NCBI GenBank assembly: GCA_038526915.1
Contig: JBCBGF010000002.1
Coordinates: 186,001 to 250,000 of the forward strand
Length of the DNA: 64,000 bases
Direction: 5' to 3'
From: JBCBGF01 sp038526915
GTDB taxonomy: Bacteria > Pseudomonadota > Alphaproteobacteria > Rhodobacterales > Rhodobacteraceae
This document shows positions 1 to 8,916 of the stretch, piece after piece; positions within the stretch are counted from its first letter, which is position 1; each line of letters begins with the position of its first letter. The notes beneath the pieces are model-generated. The model was not told the DNA's origin and did not search any database. It saw only the letters and a list, made by a program, of their open reading frames with translations. Both the position numbers and the translations under genes were made by a program.

Positions 1-2239
1 CCAGCAAGGCCCGCACACGGTCGGGCACCTCTGACGCCTGCGCTTTGAGGGCGAGCGCTGTTTCGGCAAGTCTGTGATCTTGTGCGGCCAGGTACTCAAA
101 CGCCGCCGCCCCGGTCAGCGCCTCGATCCGGCGCACACCGGCAGAGGACGCGCTGTCGCCCAGGGTGACGAAGACGCCGATATCGCCCGTGCGCGCGACA
201 TGGGTGCCGCCGCAAAGCTCAATCGAATAGGTCTGTCCGTCGAGCCCCTTGCCGGTGTCCGCCGCGCCCATCGAGACCACGCGAACTTCGTCCCCGTATT
301 TCTCACCGAAAAGGGCTTGTGCCCCGATGCCACGCGCATCGTCAGGTGTCATGATCCGTGTCTCAACGGGCGTGTTCTGGCGGATGAAGGCATTCACCTC
401 CGTCTCGACTTGCGCCAGTTCATCTAGGCTCAGGGCCTTGGTGTGGCTGAAGTCAAAACGCAAGCGATCGGGCGCGTTGAGCGACCCCCGCTGGGCCACA
501 TGATTCCCCAACGCTTGACGCAGCGACTCGTGCAAAAGGTGTGTGGCCGAGTGATTGGACCGGATGTTGGAGCGACGGTCTGGGTCAACGGTGAGCTGGG
601 CGCCGTCTCCGGCGGCGATGTGCCCCTCGGTCACCTCTGCGAAGTGAATGAAAACACCGGCGGTTTTGCGGCAATCCGTGATCCGTGCGCTGCCAGTCTC
701 AGATGTCAGCTGTCCCGTGTCGCCCACCTGGCCGCCCGATTCAGCGTAGAACGGGGTCTGGTTCAGGACGATCTGAACGCTGTCGCCGGTTTCGGCCTGC
801 GCGATGCTGGCGCCGTCCTTGACGATGACAAGGATTTGTCCTTCGGCAATCTCGGTGTCGTAGCCTAGAAACTCGGTCGGCCCATGCTCTTCTGAGACGT
901 CGAACCAGATGGTCGCATCCGCCGCCTCGCCGGATCCCGCCCATGCGGCGCGCGCTTTGGCCTTTTGTTCGGCCATCGCCGTATCGAACCCGGCCACATC
1001 CACGCCGCGGCCCTTTTCGCGCAGCGCATCCTGGGTCAGGTCCAGGGGGAAGCCGTAGGTGTCATAAAGACGGAACGCTTGGTCGCCGGGCAGGTCAGCC
1101 CCGTCCGGCAGCTTGTCCAGAGCTTCATCCAGCAGGTGGAGCCCGCGATCCAGGGTCTGGCGGAACCGGGTTTCTTCGAGCCGCAGCGTTTCCTCGATCA
1201 GCGCCTGTGCACGCCCCAACTCGGGATAGGCCTGCCCCATCTGTTGCACCAGTGCCGGAACCAGACGGTGCATCAGCGGGTCCTGCGTGCCCAGAAGGTG
1301 GGCATGCCGCATGGCCCGGCGCATGATCCGGCGCAGCACATAACCGCGGCCTTCGTTGGCGGGCATCACGCCATCGGCGATCAGGAACGAGGTCGAGCGG
1401 AGATGATCGGCAATCACCCTGTGATGGACATTCTTGTCACCGTCGGGGTCGACACTTGTGGCATGCGCCGAGGCCTCGATAAGCGCCCGCATGAGATCGG
1501 TGTCATAGTTGTCGTGTTTGCCCTGCAAGAGCGCGCCAATCCGTTCCAGGCCCATGCCTGTGTCGATCGACTGTGCGGCCAGTTCGCGCCGGGTGCCGTC
1601 TTCGAACTGCTCGTATTGCATGAAGACGAGGTTCCAGATCTCGATGAACCGGTCACCGTCTTCATCAGGGCTGCCCGGGGGGCCGCCGGGGATGTGATCG
1701 CCGTGATCATAGAAAATCTCGGAGGACGGCCCGCAGGGCCCTGTCGGCCCCATCATCCAAAAGTTGTCATCAGTGGCGATGCGGATGATTCGATCATCGC
1801 TGAGGCCTGCATATTTCTTCCAGATTTCAGCCGCTTCGTCATCGGTGTGATAGACGGTGACAAGCAGGCGATCTTTGTCGACGCCCAGCTCTTTGGTGAC
1901 CATGTCCCAGGCATAGGGGATGGCGTCTTCCTTGAAGTAATCGCCAAAGGAGAAGTTCCCGAGCATCTCGAAAAACGTGTGATGGCGGGCGGTGTAGCCG
2001 ACATTGTCGAGGTCGTTGTGCTTGCCACCGGCGCGGACGCATTTCTGGCTGGTTGTCGCGCGGGTGTAATCGCGGTGTTCCACCCCGGTGAACAGGTTCT
2101 TGAACTGCACCATGCCCGAGTTCACGAACATCAGGGTCGGGTCGTTGCGCGGCACCAAGGGGGAGCTTTCGACCACGCGGTGGTCGTTCTTTTCAAAGAA
2201 GCTCAGAAAGCTGGTGCGTATGTCGTTCAGGCTGGCCAT
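1..2239 (-). CDS. alaS: Alanyl-tRNA synthetase, C-terminal part cut by window edge
   Basis: Charges tRNA-Ala in the cytoplasm. The minus-strand frame starts MASLNDIR at 2239 and stays open to base 1, giving about 746 residues of a family usually near 880, so the end of the C-Ala domain lies outside. The N-terminal class II core reads VPRNDPTLMF and NSGMVQFKN. The editing domain shows HSATHLLH and the zinc-type motif ELCGGTH, followed by SSAGVRRIEA. An in-frame ATG 13 codons upstream (2278) was not chosen because MxSLNDIR is the usual family N-terminus. It lies downstream of recA on the same strand, separated by the recA terminator. Identity is certain; only the start is a choice. Confidence 0.96.
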   Translation of the reverse strand, partial: MASLNDIRTSFLSFFEKNDHRVVESSPLVPRNDPTLMFVNSGMVQFKNLFTGVEHRDYTRATTSQKCVRAGGKHNDLDNVGYTARHHTFFEMLGNFSFGDYFKEDAIPYAWDMVTKELGVDKDRLLVTVYHTDDEAAEIWKKYAGLSDDRIIRIATDDNFWMMGPTGPCGPSSEIFYDHGDHIPGGPPGSPDEDGDRFIEIWNLVFMQYEQFEDGTRRELAAQSIDTGMGLERIGALLQGKHDNYDTDLMRALIEASAHATSVDPDGDKNVHHRVIADHLRSTSFLIADGVMPANEGRGYVLRRIMRRAMRHAHLLGTQDPLMHRLVPALVQQMGQAYPELGRAQALIEETLRLEETRFRQTLDRGLHLLDEALDKLPDGADLPGDQAFRLYDTYGFPLDLTQDALREKGRGVDVAGFDTAMAEQKAKARAAWAGSGEAADATIWFDVSEEHGPTEFLGYDTEIAEGQILVIVKDGASIAQAETGDSVQIVLNQTPFYAESGGQVGDTGQLTSETGSARITDCRKTAGVFIHFAEVTEGHIAAGDGAQLTVDPDRRSNIRSNHSATHLLHESLRQALGNHVAQRGSLNAPDRLRFDFSHTKALSLDELAQVETEVNAFIRQNTPVETRIMTPDDARGIGAQALFGEKYGDEVRVVSMGAADTGKGLDGQTYSIELCGGTHVARTGDIGVFVTLGDSASSAGVRRIEALTGAAAFEYLAAQDHRLAETALALKAQASEVPDRVRALL

Positions 2240-2395
2240 GGGGCGCGTCTTTGTCGCTAGGGAAACTCGGGTCTGCATGATGTAGCCGCGGGTGACATGG
2301 CTGTCCACAGGGCCTGACGCCTTGGTTTGTGCGCGCGTCGGCAGGCTATTGGCCCTACCTTGGCCGGTTCAAACGTGAGGGCCTGCCCTAAACCA

Positions 2396-2423
2396 AACAG
2401 GCGCAGCCGAAGCTGCGCCTGTT
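2396..2423 (-). terminator. Rho-independent terminator of recA
   Basis: A perfect 12-bp inverted repeat, AACAGGCGCAGC / GCTGCGCCTGTT, encloses 4 bases that read TTCG on the minus strand, so the RNA would form a very stable UUCG tetraloop hairpin. TTTGGTTT follows on the minus strand. It begins 44 bases past the recA stop and before alaS, as expected for a factor-independent terminator of recA. Confidence 0.85.
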
Positions 2424-2466
2424 AACTTGGATACTGGGTACAAACCGTGCCGGATTGGGGCCTGTA

Positions 2467-3558
2467 TCAGGCCTCCAATATGTCGTCTTCACCGGCTTCA
2501 GCGCGCTTGGCGTCCTCTTCCGGCATATCGAAGTCCAGGCCATGCGCGGCGCGGATTTTGTCCTCGATCTCTAGCGCGATGCTTGGGTTTTCCTTGAGGA
2601 AGGTCTTGGCATTCTCGCGCCCCTGGCCGATGCGCTCGTCCCCGTAGGAGAACCAGGCACCGGATTTTTCCACCACACCGGCCTTAGCGCCCAGGTCCAG
2701 CAACTCGCCCATCTTCGAGATGCCTTCGCCATACATGATGTCGAACTCGACCTGCTTGAACGGCGGGGCCACCTTGTTCTTCACCACTTTCACACGCGTT
2801 GCGTTGCCGACCACTTCGTCGCGATCCTTCAGGGCGCCGATCCTGCGGATGTCCAGGCGCACGGAAGAATAGAACTTGAGCGCATTGCCGCCCGTCGTGG
2901 TTTCTGGCGAGCCGAACATCACGCCGATCTTCATGCGGATCTGGTTGATAAAGATCACCATACAGTTTGAGCGGCTGATGGCGGCGGTGAGTTTGCGCAT
3001 AGCCTGGCTCATCAGGCGCGCCTGAAGGCCGGGGGCGCTGTCGCCCATATCGCCTTCCAATTCCTTTTGCGGGGTCAGGGCCGCGACCGAGTCGACCACA
3101 ACCATGCTGACCGCACCTGAGCGCACCAGCGTCTCGGTGATCTCCAACGCCTGTTCGCCTGTGTCAGGCTGGCTGATCAGCAATTCATCCAGATCAACGC
3201 CCAGTTTGCGCGCGTACTGCGGATCGAGCGCATGCTCGGCATCGACAAAGGCGCAGACGCCGCCCTTCTTCTGTTCCTCGGCCACGCAATGCAGGGTCAG
3301 CGTGGTCTTGCCCGAGCTTTCGGGGCCATAGATCTCAATAATGCGTCCCTTTGGCAGGCCGCCGATGCCCAAGGCGATGTCCAGGCCCAGTGAACCCGTG
3401 GATGTGGCCTCGATCTCTTGCACGGCGTTTTTGTCGCCAAGCTTCATGATCGATCCCTGTCCGAACTGACGCTCGATCTGGGCAAGCGCGGAATCGAGCG
3501 CTTTTTGTTTGTCTGCTGTACGCTTGTCGGACATGTCGAGAATACTTGCGGTTGCCAT
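2467..3558 (-). CDS. recA: Recombinase RecA
   Basis: ATP-dependent strand-exchange protein that also triggers LexA self-cleavage in the SOS response. The 363-residue length is normal. Walker A is GPESSGKTT near residue 78, Walker B is VVVDSVAAL, and FINQIRMKIG and the GSPETTTGGNALKFY loop-2 region are present. The C-terminal tail is acidic (AEAGEDDILEA). ATG at 3558 has GGAA upstream. Its own promoter and a consensus alphaproteobacterial SOS box lie 50-105 bases upstream and a strong terminator follows, so it is probably a monocistronic, LexA-controlled gene. Confidence 0.98.
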   Translation of the reverse strand: MATASILDMSDKRTADKQKALDSALAQIERQFGQGSIMKLGDKNAVQEIEATSTGSLGLDIALGIGGLPKGRIIEIYGPESSGKTTLTLHCVAEEQKKGGVCAFVDAEHALDPQYARKLGVDLDELLISQPDTGEQALEITETLVRSGAVSMVVVDSVAALTPQKELEGDMGDSAPGLQARLMSQAMRKLTAAISRSNCMVIFINQIRMKIGVMFGSPETTTGGNALKFYSSVRLDIRRIGALKDRDEVVGNATRVKVVKNKVAPPFKQVEFDIMYGEGISKMGELLDLGAKAGVVEKSGAWFSYGDERIGQGRENAKTFLKENPSIALEIEDKIRAAHGLDFDMPEEDAKRAEAGEDDILEA

Positions 3559-3609
3559 GGGTCTTGTTCCTTATTCCATACGCGCCTTGGGGCGGCAATG
3601 ACTGCTGAT

Positions 3610-3624
3610 GTTCGCCTCTTGTTC
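3610..3624 (-). promoter_or_regulatory. LexA (SOS) box upstream of recA
   Basis: The plus strand reads GTTC-gcctctt-GTTC, an exact match to the alphaproteobacterial LexA consensus GTTC-N7-GTTC (GAAC-N7-GAAC on the recA strand). It sits 52-66 bases upstream of the recA ATG, just downstream of the proposed -10 element, so bound LexA would cover the transcription start. A degenerate second copy, GATC-N7-GAAC, is at 3641-3655. Confidence 0.88.
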
Positions 3625-3633
3625 TTGGATCTC

Positions 3634-3662
3634 TATATGAGATCAAAAGGAGAACATGGCAA
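3634..3662 (-). promoter_or_regulatory. recA promoter, sigma-70 type
   Basis: On the minus strand TTGCCA (3662-3657) and CATATA (3639-3634) are separated by exactly 17 bases, close to the TTGACA/TATAAT model. The SOS box starts 9 bases after the -10 element. This is assigned by pattern only; no start-site data are available. Confidence 0.6.
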
Positions 3663-3741
3663 CAGTTTTATGAAATTTGTTGCTAGCGCGGCGTTGGTTA
3701 GCAAATGACTAACGGCGGCAGGAAACGGGACATCTTGTGCC

Positions 3742-6060
3742 CTAGTGAAGCTGTCGCTGCACCGTTTCGGTCAGCTGGGTCAGGGAGAACGGTTTGGGCA
3801 GGAAGGTGGAATGGGGAATTCTGGCTTGGCTTTCGGCGAAGTTTTCCTGCGCATATCCTGAGACAAAGATGACGCGTGTGTCAGGCCGCCGCTCCAACGC
3901 GGCACTGACCCAGCTTGGTCCGTCCATACCGGGCATGATCACATCGGTGACAAAGACGTCCACGTGCAACGTCTCGTCATCTAATTGGGCCAGCGCATCT
4001 TCGGCGTTTTCGGCCTCAAGCACGGTATATCCGCGCAGGCGCAACGCGCGCGAGGCAAAGGCCCGGACCGGCGCTTCATCCTCTACCAAAAGGATCACGA
4101 TATCGCCTGCAGCCACGGGATCCGGCAGAGATTGGACATCGCTTGAAATCGGACGGTCGGAGAGGGTATCGGGCACCGCTTCTTCGGCGGGAAAGTACAG
4201 CGTGAAGGTGGTGCCGCTGCCCGGTGCGCTGTCGGCGAAAATGAAACCTCCCGTTTGCTTTACGATCCCATAGACCGTCGACAGCCCAAGCCCCGTCCCC
4301 TCGCCCGTCCGTTTAGTGGTAAAGAACGGCTCAAAGATCTTGGGCAGGTTTTCAGGCGCGATGCCGGTGCCTTCGTCACTCACCTGCAGCACCACATATT
4401 CCCCGGGCGGAACCGTCGCGCGGTCACGGATCAACTCATGCGACAGAATCGCGGGCCGTGCTTCGATTGCGATCACGCCGCCATCGGGCATCGCGTCCCG
4501 CGCATTGACGACGAGGTTCATCATGACCTGTTCCAACTGCCGCGGATCGGCACGCACGGATTTGAGCTGATCGTCGGCGCTGAGCTCCAGGGTCACACGT
4601 TCCCCGACCAGCCGGTTCAGCAGATGGGTCAGGTCGGCCATCGTGTTGCGCAGATCGATCAGCCGGTTTTGAAGCGTCTGTTTGCGGGAAAATGCCAATA
4701 ACTGGCTGACAAGAGCCGCGGCCCGGTTGGCGTTTTGGCGGATCTGTTCGAGATCTGCAAAGTCGGGATCACCTGAATCGTGCCGCAGCAACAGCAGATC
4801 GCAATGGCCCGCAATCGCCGTCAGAAGGTTGTTGAAATCATGGGCAACGCCCCCGGCCAATTGCCCGATGGCCTGCATCTTTTGGCTTTGGACAAATTGC
4901 GCTTCTAGCGATTTAAGCTCGGTCGCGTCGCTCAGTACTGCGAGGACTTCGCCGGGTTCGCCTCCGCGCCACGGATTGAGCGAAACCTGCAGAAAGCAGT
5001 CCTGTTTGGGGCGGCGCGCCCGCAAAAACTCGGTCCCGCGTGTCCCCCGCCCGTCTGAGGCTTCGAGGATCCATTGGTCCACGGGTCGTCCAAGGCTGTC
5101 GACCAGTTCGGGGAAACGCAGGCCTTCGCCCGGCTCAATTAAGAGCAATTCCTGTGCCAACTGATTGGCAAACAGGACATCGCCATGTGCCGACATGCGC
5201 ACAAGCGCAACCGGAAGCGTATCAAGGTTCACGGGCTGACCAGGGGGGGGGTGGGGGGCTTGATGGGGCACGAGGTACAACTCGCGCCGCCCGGCTGCCG
5301 CTTCGAGTTCCACGATTTCCACGTCTAACGGCCCATTTGATGTATCGATCCGCTGGACCTGCCCGTGGCGCACTGGAAGATCTGTGAAAATACGATCGAG
5401 CGATTTTCTACGCCCGCCGACGATGCGACGCAGAGCGTCATTCATGAACAGGACCGTGCCTGACTTTGACGCCGTCAGCATCGGCAGGCTGATACTGTCG
5501 GCCCCGCGCCCCAGCTGCGCGGCGTCAGCGATATCTTCGAGGCGCCAGAGCAAAGCCCCCTCGCCGATGCGGTGGACAGATAACCTTAGATGCCCGCGTC
5601 GCGTTGCGATGTCTTCCCGCGCGCCGCCGCTTGCCTCGGCCCGGTTCTGGAGCCGGAACAGAACCGCCGCTGGAGAGGCCACCACGCCCCCCAAAACCGA
5701 TACCAGAGTCGCACCGGCTTTCTCGCCAAATCGCGTGACGGACGCCGTGTTCTGATATCCGATGACGCCTTCGGCGTTCGTGGTGAAACTGGGGGAGGCA
5801 TCGTTTTCGACAAAATGCGACACCGCCGTATGCAGGGCTTTCTCCGCCTTGTTGCGGCGACGTTCTGCGATATGCATCAGGGCTGCAAGAGACAGCAGGC
5901 TTGTCCCGATGAAGAAAACCGCCATCCCGGGAAAGGTGTCGGGCAAGAGGTAGGCGGCAATCAAGCACGCTGCGCCAAGCCCCAGCAATTGGCCCGCGCG
6001 TGCCCTGTCCAAGGACCCGGCGGACGCCATCGTCGCATTTGCGCGTGCCGTCCTTTTCAC
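3742..6060 (-). CDS. cckA: Hybrid sensor histidine kinase CckA
   Basis: Membrane hybrid kinase that phosphorylates CtrA through ChpT in alphaproteobacteria; in Rhodobacterales this relay controls motility and gene transfer agents rather than viability. Two hydrophobic segments sit near the N-terminus (LLGLGAACLIAAYLL, MAVFFIGTSLLSLAALM), followed by PAS-like regions to about residue 380. The kinase core has AHDFNNLL (phospho-His near 407), NLVVNARDAM, DEGTGIAP and GEGTGLGLS. The C-terminal receiver has VEDE and TDVIMPGMDG (Asp near 706). I chose GTG 6060, which has GGGGG 7 bases upstream; the frame can extend to TTG 6078, and ATG 6030 lacks a ribosome site. Confidence 0.93.
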   Translation of the reverse strand: MKRTARANATMASAGSLDRARAGQLLGLGAACLIAAYLLPDTFPGMAVFFIGTSLLSLAALMHIAERRRNKAEKALHTAVSHFVENDASPSFTTNAEGVIGYQNTASVTRFGEKAGATLVSVLGGVVASPAAVLFRLQNRAEASGGAREDIATRRGHLRLSVHRIGEGALLWRLEDIADAAQLGRGADSISLPMLTASKSGTVLFMNDALRRIVGGRRKSLDRIFTDLPVRHGQVQRIDTSNGPLDVEIVELEAAAGRRELYLVPHQAPHPPPGQPVNLDTLPVALVRMSAHGDVLFANQLAQELLLIEPGEGLRFPELVDSLGRPVDQWILEASDGRGTRGTEFLRARRPKQDCFLQVSLNPWRGGEPGEVLAVLSDATELKSLEAQFVQSQKMQAIGQLAGGVAHDFNNLLTAIAGHCDLLLLRHDSGDPDFADLEQIRQNANRAAALVSQLLAFSRKQTLQNRLIDLRNTMADLTHLLNRLVGERVTLELSADDQLKSVRADPRQLEQVMMNLVVNARDAMPDGGVIAIEARPAILSHELIRDRATVPPGEYVVLQVSDEGTGIAPENLPKIFEPFFTTKRTGEGTGLGLSTVYGIVKQTGGFIFADSAPGSGTTFTLYFPAEEAVPDTLSDRPISSDVQSLPDPVAAGDIVILLVEDEAPVRAFASRALRLRGYTVLEAENAEDALAQLDDETLHVDVFVTDVIMPGMDGPSWVSAALERRPDTRVIFVSGYAQENFAESQARIPHSTFLPKPFSLTQLTETVQRQLH

Positions 6061-6157
6061 AGCGGGCCCCCATAACAAGCGATTCGCACCACGCTCATTT
6101 CCGGTAAAATTCGTTAACCCACGCTTAAGCGCAGATCCGCAATCTACCTGGGGTTGT

Positions 6158-7342
6158 TTAGCCTTGCCCGCGCTCTCGCGTCAACTCGGCCCGGAAAAAC
6201 CCGTCACCATCCGCTGTGGGTGTGTAGAGCTGGGTATCGATCAGCCGCCACTGGGGGTTCTGTTTCACGAAGCGCGCGATCTGATCTTCGTTTTCCGATC
6301 GCAGGAGCGAGCAGGTGACATAGGCCAGCCTGCCCTTAGGGGCGACGAGAGATGAGGCTGCGTTCAGAATGTCTACTTGCACTCCTTCCAATTCATGCAA
6401 CCGTTCCGGGGTGAGCGTCCATTTCCCGCCAGGGGACCGGCGCCATGACCCGCTGCCCGAACAGGGAACATCGCAGAGCACCAGGTCATAGGCCGCTGGC
6501 GCAAGCCGTTCAGCAGACTTGGCAATGTGAACTGCGGCCCCCGCGCGCTGCGCGCGTTTCGGCAGGTCGGTCAGACGTTCTGGCTTGCCGTCATGGGCCG
6601 TAATCCGAGCATCCGGCGCCAGCGCGGCAAGCGCAAGGGCTTTGCCGCCACCGCCTGCGCAATAGTCAAGAATGCGAGCCTTTGGCGGAAGCGGTGCGAG
6701 GTCCAGGACAACCAACTGGCTCGCCGCATCTTGAAGGTCGACCAAACCCTGCGCGTAAGCCCGGCTTGCGCTGACCCGACGTGCATGCGCGGTGACGCGC
6801 AGCGCCGTTGCGACCTGTGCAACGTCTGTCGTTTCGATGCCCTCTTCCGCCAAGACTGCCATGGCCGCATCTTTGGTTGTCTTTGCGACGTTGACCCGCA
6901 AATGCACCGCTGCACGGCTCTGCAAGGTTTCGAGGACGGATGTGAAGTCCCCCCGCAGACTGTCGCGCAAAGCGGGCTCCAGCCAGTCGGGGATATCAAG
7001 CGCTTCTGCGTCGCTTAGCGGGCCAGGGCGATGCGCGGCTTCCTCAATGGTTAGGGGAGCGGGCGCATACCCCACGCCCGAAAAGATGTGTGCCGGATCT
7101 TCGCCCTTGTGGCGCAGCGATCCCAGCATCAGGCCACGCCCCGTCTCGGCCCCGCCCAACGCGGCATAAGATCGTCGGCGCCGCAACGCGTCAAAGACAT
7201 GGTCGCGCACCGCAGCCCTGTCGCCTGAGCCGGCATAGCGGTTGGTTCGGGCCCATGTCACCAGCGGTTGCTCGGCAGGTTTACCGCCGAGGATGTCGTC
7301 GAGAATGCCGATGGCAGCGGCGATGCGGGCGGGAGGTGTCAC
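6158..7342 (-). CDS. RsmB/NOP2-type RNA (cytosine-5) methyltransferase
   Basis: SAM-dependent m5C methyltransferase of the NOL1/NOP2/Sun family, most likely acting on 16S rRNA. The C-terminal Rossmann half shows the SAM motif DYCAGGGGKALALAAL, the catalytic-loop CDVPCSGSGSWRRSP and the second conserved cysteine YVTCSLL followed by SENEDQI. The N-terminal half (NRYAGSGDRAAVRDHVFD) is the NusB-like/RsmB-N region common in alphaproteobacterial members. Length 394 residues; translation begins at GTG 7342. It lies 55 bases after the LytR_C-like gene on the same strand. Whether it is the true RsmB orthologue or a paralogue cannot be decided here. Confidence 0.85.
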   Translation of the reverse strand: MTPPARIAAAIGILDDILGGKPAEQPLVTWARTNRYAGSGDRAAVRDHVFDALRRRRSYAALGGAETGRGLMLGSLRHKGEDPAHIFSGVGYAPAPLTIEEAAHRPGPLSDAEALDIPDWLEPALRDSLRGDFTSVLETLQSRAAVHLRVNVAKTTKDAAMAVLAEEGIETTDVAQVATALRVTAHARRVSASRAYAQGLVDLQDAASQLVVLDLAPLPPKARILDYCAGGGGKALALAALAPDARITAHDGKPERLTDLPKRAQRAGAAVHIAKSAERLAPAAYDLVLCDVPCSGSGSWRRSPGGKWTLTPERLHELEGVQVDILNAASSLVAPKGRLAYVTCSLLRSENEDQIARFVKQNPQWRLIDTQLYTPTADGDGFFRAELTRERGQG

Positions 7343-7397
7343 TTGGTTAGAAAAGTCGGGTTAACAGGGCTATGGCCGGTCACGAAACGCGTGTGAA

Positions 7398-8801
7398 TTA
7401 GGCGCCATCGCCAGTCCCGCCATTATCGTCACCCGCGTCATTCGTATCGCTAACGCTGGAGTTTTCAGTCGATGCTGACGGGCTGTCAACGTCATCGCTT
7501 GTCGGCGCCTGACTACCCTTATCTTCGCCGGGTCCATCCGATGCGGCGGGTTCGTGATCGTCCGTTTCGCCCTGCGCTGTCTCGGCTGCCTCGATGTTTG
7601 TAGCCGCAGGTGTTGCGGCAAAGCGATTGCGCTGATTATCGTCTTCGTCGTCCCGATCTTGCTCAAATGCCGGACGATTGGGCTGGTGGCCCCCGCCAAG
7701 CAACCGGTTCAGAAAGCCCGAACGGCGTTCGGCGCCGGGCAAAGGCGCCAAGGCTTCGGGGACGGGCAAGGTTGAGATTGTGGGAACGGGCACTTCGCGC
7801 AGGGTTGGCACCGTCGACCGGCCCGCCACCCACACCTCCACCGTGCCGATCCTCGGGCTTGGGCGGAAGGTGGTAAAGTCCCGCAACTCGGCACCCAGAA
7901 GGCGCGCCACCTGCACCGCCGCGGCGCGATCTTCGGCGTGGAAGTATCGGACGTTGCTGGTGCGGATGCCGAAGTTGACTGGGTCTGTCAGGCTCACCGT
8001 CAGCCCGCTGGTTTGGAGGATGGCCTGCGCCGTCAGCGCTGCAACCTGGGCCGAGCGGGGGGCATGGACGAAAACGGCCGCGTCAAAGGAAGGCGCCTGG
8101 ACATTGGGCAGGCGCACCTCGATTTCTGTCTCTCTCAAAGAGCTCAGTTCTCTGCGCATCACGTTGGACGCAGCCGCAATCCGAAGCGGCTCAAGTGTTT
8201 CAGTGGTCTCCGCAGTTGCCAGGCTCGGCGCTGCGGTCAGAGCTGTCGCAAAGACCGATCCTGCGACGGCAACCATCGGGGCGCGGTCTTGGGTGGCGGT
8301 GTTGGGCAAAGTGGGAGGTTGCGGAGGTCGCGTGCCACCAGCGGACGCCAGCGCAATCGGTGGCACGCCTCCCCCAGTATCGTCGACGCGTGCTGGGGCA
8401 TCAGGTCCGGCAATCGCCAAGTCCGGCACGGTAGGCGCGATGTCAGAGGTCGCATCCGTGCCCCCAAATTCGAAGGGAAGGCTGCCAAGCGCGGCATAGC
8501 CCGCAATCGGGGCGAACAGCACCGCCCCAAGCAAGAACGCACCGACCACCATTGCCCCATCGTAGACCCTGCGTCCAACCGATGGCGGCGGCAAAACCTG
8601 CGCCGCAACCGTCGCCCCCAAAATCGGCGGCGCAACCAGGATATCCGCATCCGAGTTCGCTGGAATGCCCACGGCAAGCGCGCGTTCGCGTCGCCTCCGC
8701 GCTTCTTCCATGACATCGGAATCGCTCAGGTCGCCAAGCACGCGCGGCCTTGACGATGCGACCCCGCGCGGAGCAGCCGGTTTTTCCGGATATCGCGACA
8801 T
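7398..8801 (-). CDS. Membrane-anchored protein with LytR_C-like domain, function unknown
   Basis: 467 residues from ATG 8801, preceded by CAGGGG; the frame is open to 8834. The N-terminus is basic and Arg-rich, followed by one hydrophobic segment (GAMVVGAFLLGAVLFAPIAG), a proline-rich linker, and a globular region of about 100 residues (AAVFVHAPRS, GLTVSLTDP, SNVRYFHAEDRAAAVQVA, VEVWVAGR). That globular region has the layout of the LytR C-terminal (LytR_C/VanW-like envelope) domain. The tail of about 90 residues is highly acidic and disordered (DRDDEDDNQ, DTNDAGDDNGG). The product is probably inner-membrane anchored with the domain in the periplasm. No catalytic motif was seen. Confidence 0.6.
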   Translation of the reverse strand: MSRYPEKPAAPRGVASSRPRVLGDLSDSDVMEEARRRRERALAVGIPANSDADILVAPPILGATVAAQVLPPPSVGRRVYDGAMVVGAFLLGAVLFAPIAGYAALGSLPFEFGGTDATSDIAPTVPDLAIAGPDAPARVDDTGGGVPPIALASAGGTRPPQPPTLPNTATQDRAPMVAVAGSVFATALTAAPSLATAETTETLEPLRIAAASNVMRRELSSLRETEIEVRLPNVQAPSFDAAVFVHAPRSAQVAALTAQAILQTSGLTVSLTDPVNFGIRTSNVRYFHAEDRAAAVQVARLLGAELRDFTTFRPSPRIGTVEVWVAGRSTVPTLREVPVPTISTLPVPEALAPLPGAERRSGFLNRLLGGGHQPNRPAFEQDRDDEDDNQRNRFAATPAATNIEAAETAQGETDDHEPAASDGPGEDKGSQAPTSDDVDSPSASTENSSVSDTNDAGDDNGGTGDGA

Positions 8802-8916
8802 GACCATCCCCTGCGGCCGACATCTACGCAGCACATCACACGCTGCCCGTTCCCAGAGAATAGCTTAACAGACTGTTTCCGAAATGACGACAGTCATCAC
8901 AGCACGTGTGCGGCGG

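Noticed and set aside
965..2260. 431-residue open frame on the plus strand
   Set aside because: Antisense to alaS. The alaS frame shows all family motifs, while this one has no recognisable domain; high GC produces long antisense frames.
8871..8895. GACTGT/ACAGTC hairpin after guaB as a terminator
   Set aside because: Only 6 pairs with a 13-base loop and no T-run; too weak to call.
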